A DNA stretch of 64,000 nt from Hyphomicrobiales bacterium (lineage in GTDB: Bacteria > Pseudomonadota > Alphaproteobacteria > Rhizobiales > Rhizobiaceae), in assembly GCA_900469965.1 (NCBI GenBank), contig UBZP01000001.1, positions 248,001 through 312,000 on the forward strand. The letters are read 5' to 3'. A program made the translations under genes and the position numbers. Under the pieces are notes generated by a model. It was not told where the DNA came from, searched no databases, and was given only the letters and a program-made list of their open reading frames with translations. Shown one piece after another: positions 62,202 through 64,000 of the stretch. How positions within the stretch are numbered: position 1 is the stretch's first letter; each line of letters starts with the position of its first letter.

Positions 62202-64000
62202 ATGCGCAGCATCAAGATCAGCAGGCTCCTTCCCGCCCTCTTCGTCCTGATGGTGCTGCTCGGCGGACTGCAGGGTGCGGTGGCCTTCCGTTCGCTCTCG
62301 ACGATCACCGGCCAGTTCGAACGCATCGGGCAGGAACGCATGCCCCAGATGAGCGAGATCCTGCAGATCAGCAACGATTTCTCCGTCCTGAACGGCACCT
62401 TCTCCGAACATCTGCTGTCGATGGACCCGGACGAGCTGACGGCGATCGAAAAGAAGATCGCCGACGATGCCGCCGTCCTGAACCAGAGGATCGATGCCTA
62501 TGCGGGCGCCGTGTCGGGCGATCCGGCAGCCGCCGGCACGGTCGCCGGCATCAAGGACAGCCTGGCGGCCTATCTGGCCGAGTCCGAAAAGCTGAAACAG
62601 TTCTCCGCGATTGCCGCCAAGGGTCCGGCGCTGGAGATCTTCCATGGCGCGATGAAGCAGCAGGCCGACACGATCGATGCCGGCCTGAAGAACCTCGTGG
62701 CCACCAACCAATCTCTGACGTCCGAGGCCATCGACGCTGCGCAGGCCGAGCAGGATTCCGCCTATCTCTTGACGATCGCCTCGCTCGTTCTGTCGGTCAG
62801 TCTCGCGATCGCTGCGATCTTCATCGTCCACAGACGCGTCGTGCGTCCGCTCGACGGCATCGCGGCTGCGATGAAGAAGGTGGCCGACGGCGACATCCAC
62901 CAGGACATTCCGCACGCGGAGCGCGGCGACGAGATCGGCGAGATGGCCGCGGCCGTCGCCATCTTCCGCGACAACGCCGGCGAGCGGATGCGCCTGGAGC
63001 GCCAGGCCGCCGCCGATCGCGCCAGCGCCGAGAGCGAGCGGATGGCACGGGATGCCGAACGCAACCGGGAAAGCGGCAAGGTCGAGGCGGCGGTGGGCTC
63101 GCTCGGCGACGCGCTCGGCCGGCTGGCCTCGGGCGACATGACATGTGCGATCGACGCGCCGTTCGAAGGCGAGCTCGACCGGCTGCGGCAGGACTTCAAC
63201 ACGTCGGTGGCGCGGCTGCGCGAGGCGCTCTGCGAGGTCGGCGACAATGCGCGCGCCATCGATTCCGGCGCCCGGGAGATCCGCGCGGCCGCCGATGCGC
63301 TGGCCCGGCGCACCGAGCAGCAGGCGGCCTCCGTCGAGGAAACGGCGGCGGCACTGGACCAGATCACGACGACGGTGCGCGATTCCACCAAGCGCGCCGA
63401 GGAGGCCGGCGACCTCGTCGGGCGCACCCGCGCCGGCGCGGAAAAATCGGGCGAGGTGGTGCGCCGGGCGATTGAAGCCATGCAGCAGATCGAGCGGTCG
63501 TCCGGCGAGATCGGCAACATCATCGGCGTCATCGACGACATCGCCTTCCAGACCAACCTCCTGGCCCTGAACGCCGGCGTCGAGGCCGCGCGCGCCGGCG
63601 AGGCGGGCAAGGGTTTCGCCGTCGTGGCCCAGGAAGTCCGCGAACTGGCGCAGCGCTCGGCCAAGGCCGCGCGCGAGATCAAGGCACTCATCACCACCTC
63701 GAGCAGCCAGGTGCAGAACGGCGTGGCGCTCGTCGGCGAGACCGGCAAGGCGCTGGAGACGATCGTCGTGGAGGTCGAGGAGATCAACGGGCACGTCCAG
63801 GCGATCGTCATGGCGGCGCGCGAACAGGCACTCGGCCTTTCGGAAATCAACACCGCCGTCGGGGCCATGGACCAGGGCACGCAGCAGAATGCCGCCATGG
63901 TCGAGGAAACGACGGCGGCAAGCCACGGACTGGCCAGCGACGTGCAGGCGCTCAACGCCCTGATCGGCCGCTTCAACGTCGGCGGCTCGATGAGCCAGGC
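62202..64000 (+). CDS. Methyl-accepting chemotaxis protein (3' end outside window)
   Basis: The first ~599 residues of a chemoreceptor. TM1 about 7-28; a periplasmic four-helix-bundle sensor (about 30-185); TM2 about 186-210; HAMP domains (about 211-265 and a second about 300-345); then the signalling coiled coil with the conserved tip IIGVIDDIAFQTNLLALNAG. The frame is open at the right edge. The ATG at 62202 opens a basic MRSIKISR typical of MCPs. It would report to CheA/CheW at the inner membrane. Confidence 0.93.
   Translation, partial: MRSIKISRLLPALFVLMVLLGGLQGAVAFRSLSTITGQFERIGQERMPQMSEILQISNDFSVLNGTFSEHLLSMDPDELTAIEKKIADDAAVLNQRIDAYAGAVSGDPAAAGTVAGIKDSLAAYLAESEKLKQFSAIAAKGPALEIFHGAMKQQADTIDAGLKNLVATNQSLTSEAIDAAQAEQDSAYLLTIASLVLSVSLAIAAIFIVHRRVVRPLDGIAAAMKKVADGDIHQDIPHAERGDEIGEMAAAVAIFRDNAGERMRLERQAAADRASAESERMARDAERNRESGKVEAAVGSLGDALGRLASGDMTCAIDAPFEGELDRLRQDFNTSVARLREALCEVGDNARAIDSGAREIRAAADALARRTEQQAASVEETAAALDQITTTVRDSTKRAEEAGDLVGRTRAGAEKSGEVVRRAIEAMQQIERSSGEIGNIIGVIDDIAFQTNLLALNAGVEAARAGEAGKGFAVVAQEVRELAQRSAKAAREIKALITTSSSQVQNGVALVGETGKALETIVVEVEEINGHVQAIVMAAREQALGLSEINTAVGAMDQGTQQNAAMVEETTAASHGLASDVQALNALIGRFNVGGSMSQ

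Noticed and set aside
62154-63926. A 590-residue open frame antisense to the chemoreceptor
   Set aside because: The plus-strand MCP has clear TM, HAMP and signalling regions; the minus frame has none.

Overview
The window is high-GC DNA from an alphaproteobacterium, most likely a member of the Rhizobiales/Rhizobiaceae. The clues are a napEFDABC operon, a norEFCBQD operon, a Brucella-type ftrABCD ferrous-iron system, a rhizobial Cpa/Tad pilus cluster, yejABEF, a DUF2244 protein, and CtrA-type TTAA-N7-TTAA boxes in front of pilus and chemotaxis genes. I do not assign a genus. Gene density is high and I see no phage, insertion sequence or CRISPR array.

Layout. (1) 1-14.9 kb is an anaerobic respiration and nitric-oxide block: the 3' part of nnrS, ftrABCD on the minus strand, a 51-residue membrane protein divergent from norEF, norCBQD, then napEFDABC converging on norD. 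Four TTG-N8-CAA (Fnr/FixK/NnrR-type) sites sit in front of the ftr, norE, norC and nap units, so Fe(II) uptake, NO reduction and periplasmic nitrate reduction look co-regulated by low oxygen or NO. No nitrite reductase or N2O reductase gene is in the window. (2) 15.1-15.9 kb is an AT-rich islet with one SLATT/DUF4231-like two-TM protein beside the 3' end of a tRNA-Ser gene. (3) 16.1-18.7 kb holds a small membrane protein, msrA and slyX. (4) 17.4-29.5 kb is a nucleoside uptake and catabolism block: BMP-family ABC importer, cdd, pnp, deoC and deoA on plus, converging on deoB, add and upp on minus; a retropepsin-like periplasmic protease lies between the arms. (5) 29.7-41.9 kb is a Tad/Flp type IVb pilus cluster: two TadE-like pseudopilins and a secretin-N-domain protein on minus; flp, cpaA, cpaB-F, tadB and tadC on plus; tadD on minus. 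(6) 42-44.8 kb encodes a leucyl aminopeptidase, a MarR-like regulator and an NlpC/P60 hydrolase. (7) 44.8-51.7 kb is yejABEF plus a ghrA-like dehydrogenase. (8) 51.8-57.9 kb is housekeeping: mepA, mgsA, glk, an ABC exporter, dapB, gpmA. (9) 58-64 kb encodes an AraC-MGMT repair protein, DUF2244 protein, nth, a TetR/VOC divergent pair with two clear operators, a CysZ/EI24-like membrane protein, and the 5' part of a chemoreceptor gene behind a perfect CtrA box.

The most notable untested signals are: a nitric-oxide-type box placed almost symmetrically between norE and an unrecognised 51-aa membrane protein; an oxygen-type box plus a perfect inverted repeat before ftrABCD; CtrA boxes before cpaB, the chemoreceptor and (with one mismatch) a PerP-like protease; the low-GC SLATT islet at tRNA-Ser; and paired palindromes in the tetR/VOC gap. 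Promoter and operator calls are pattern matches read by eye, not computed scores.
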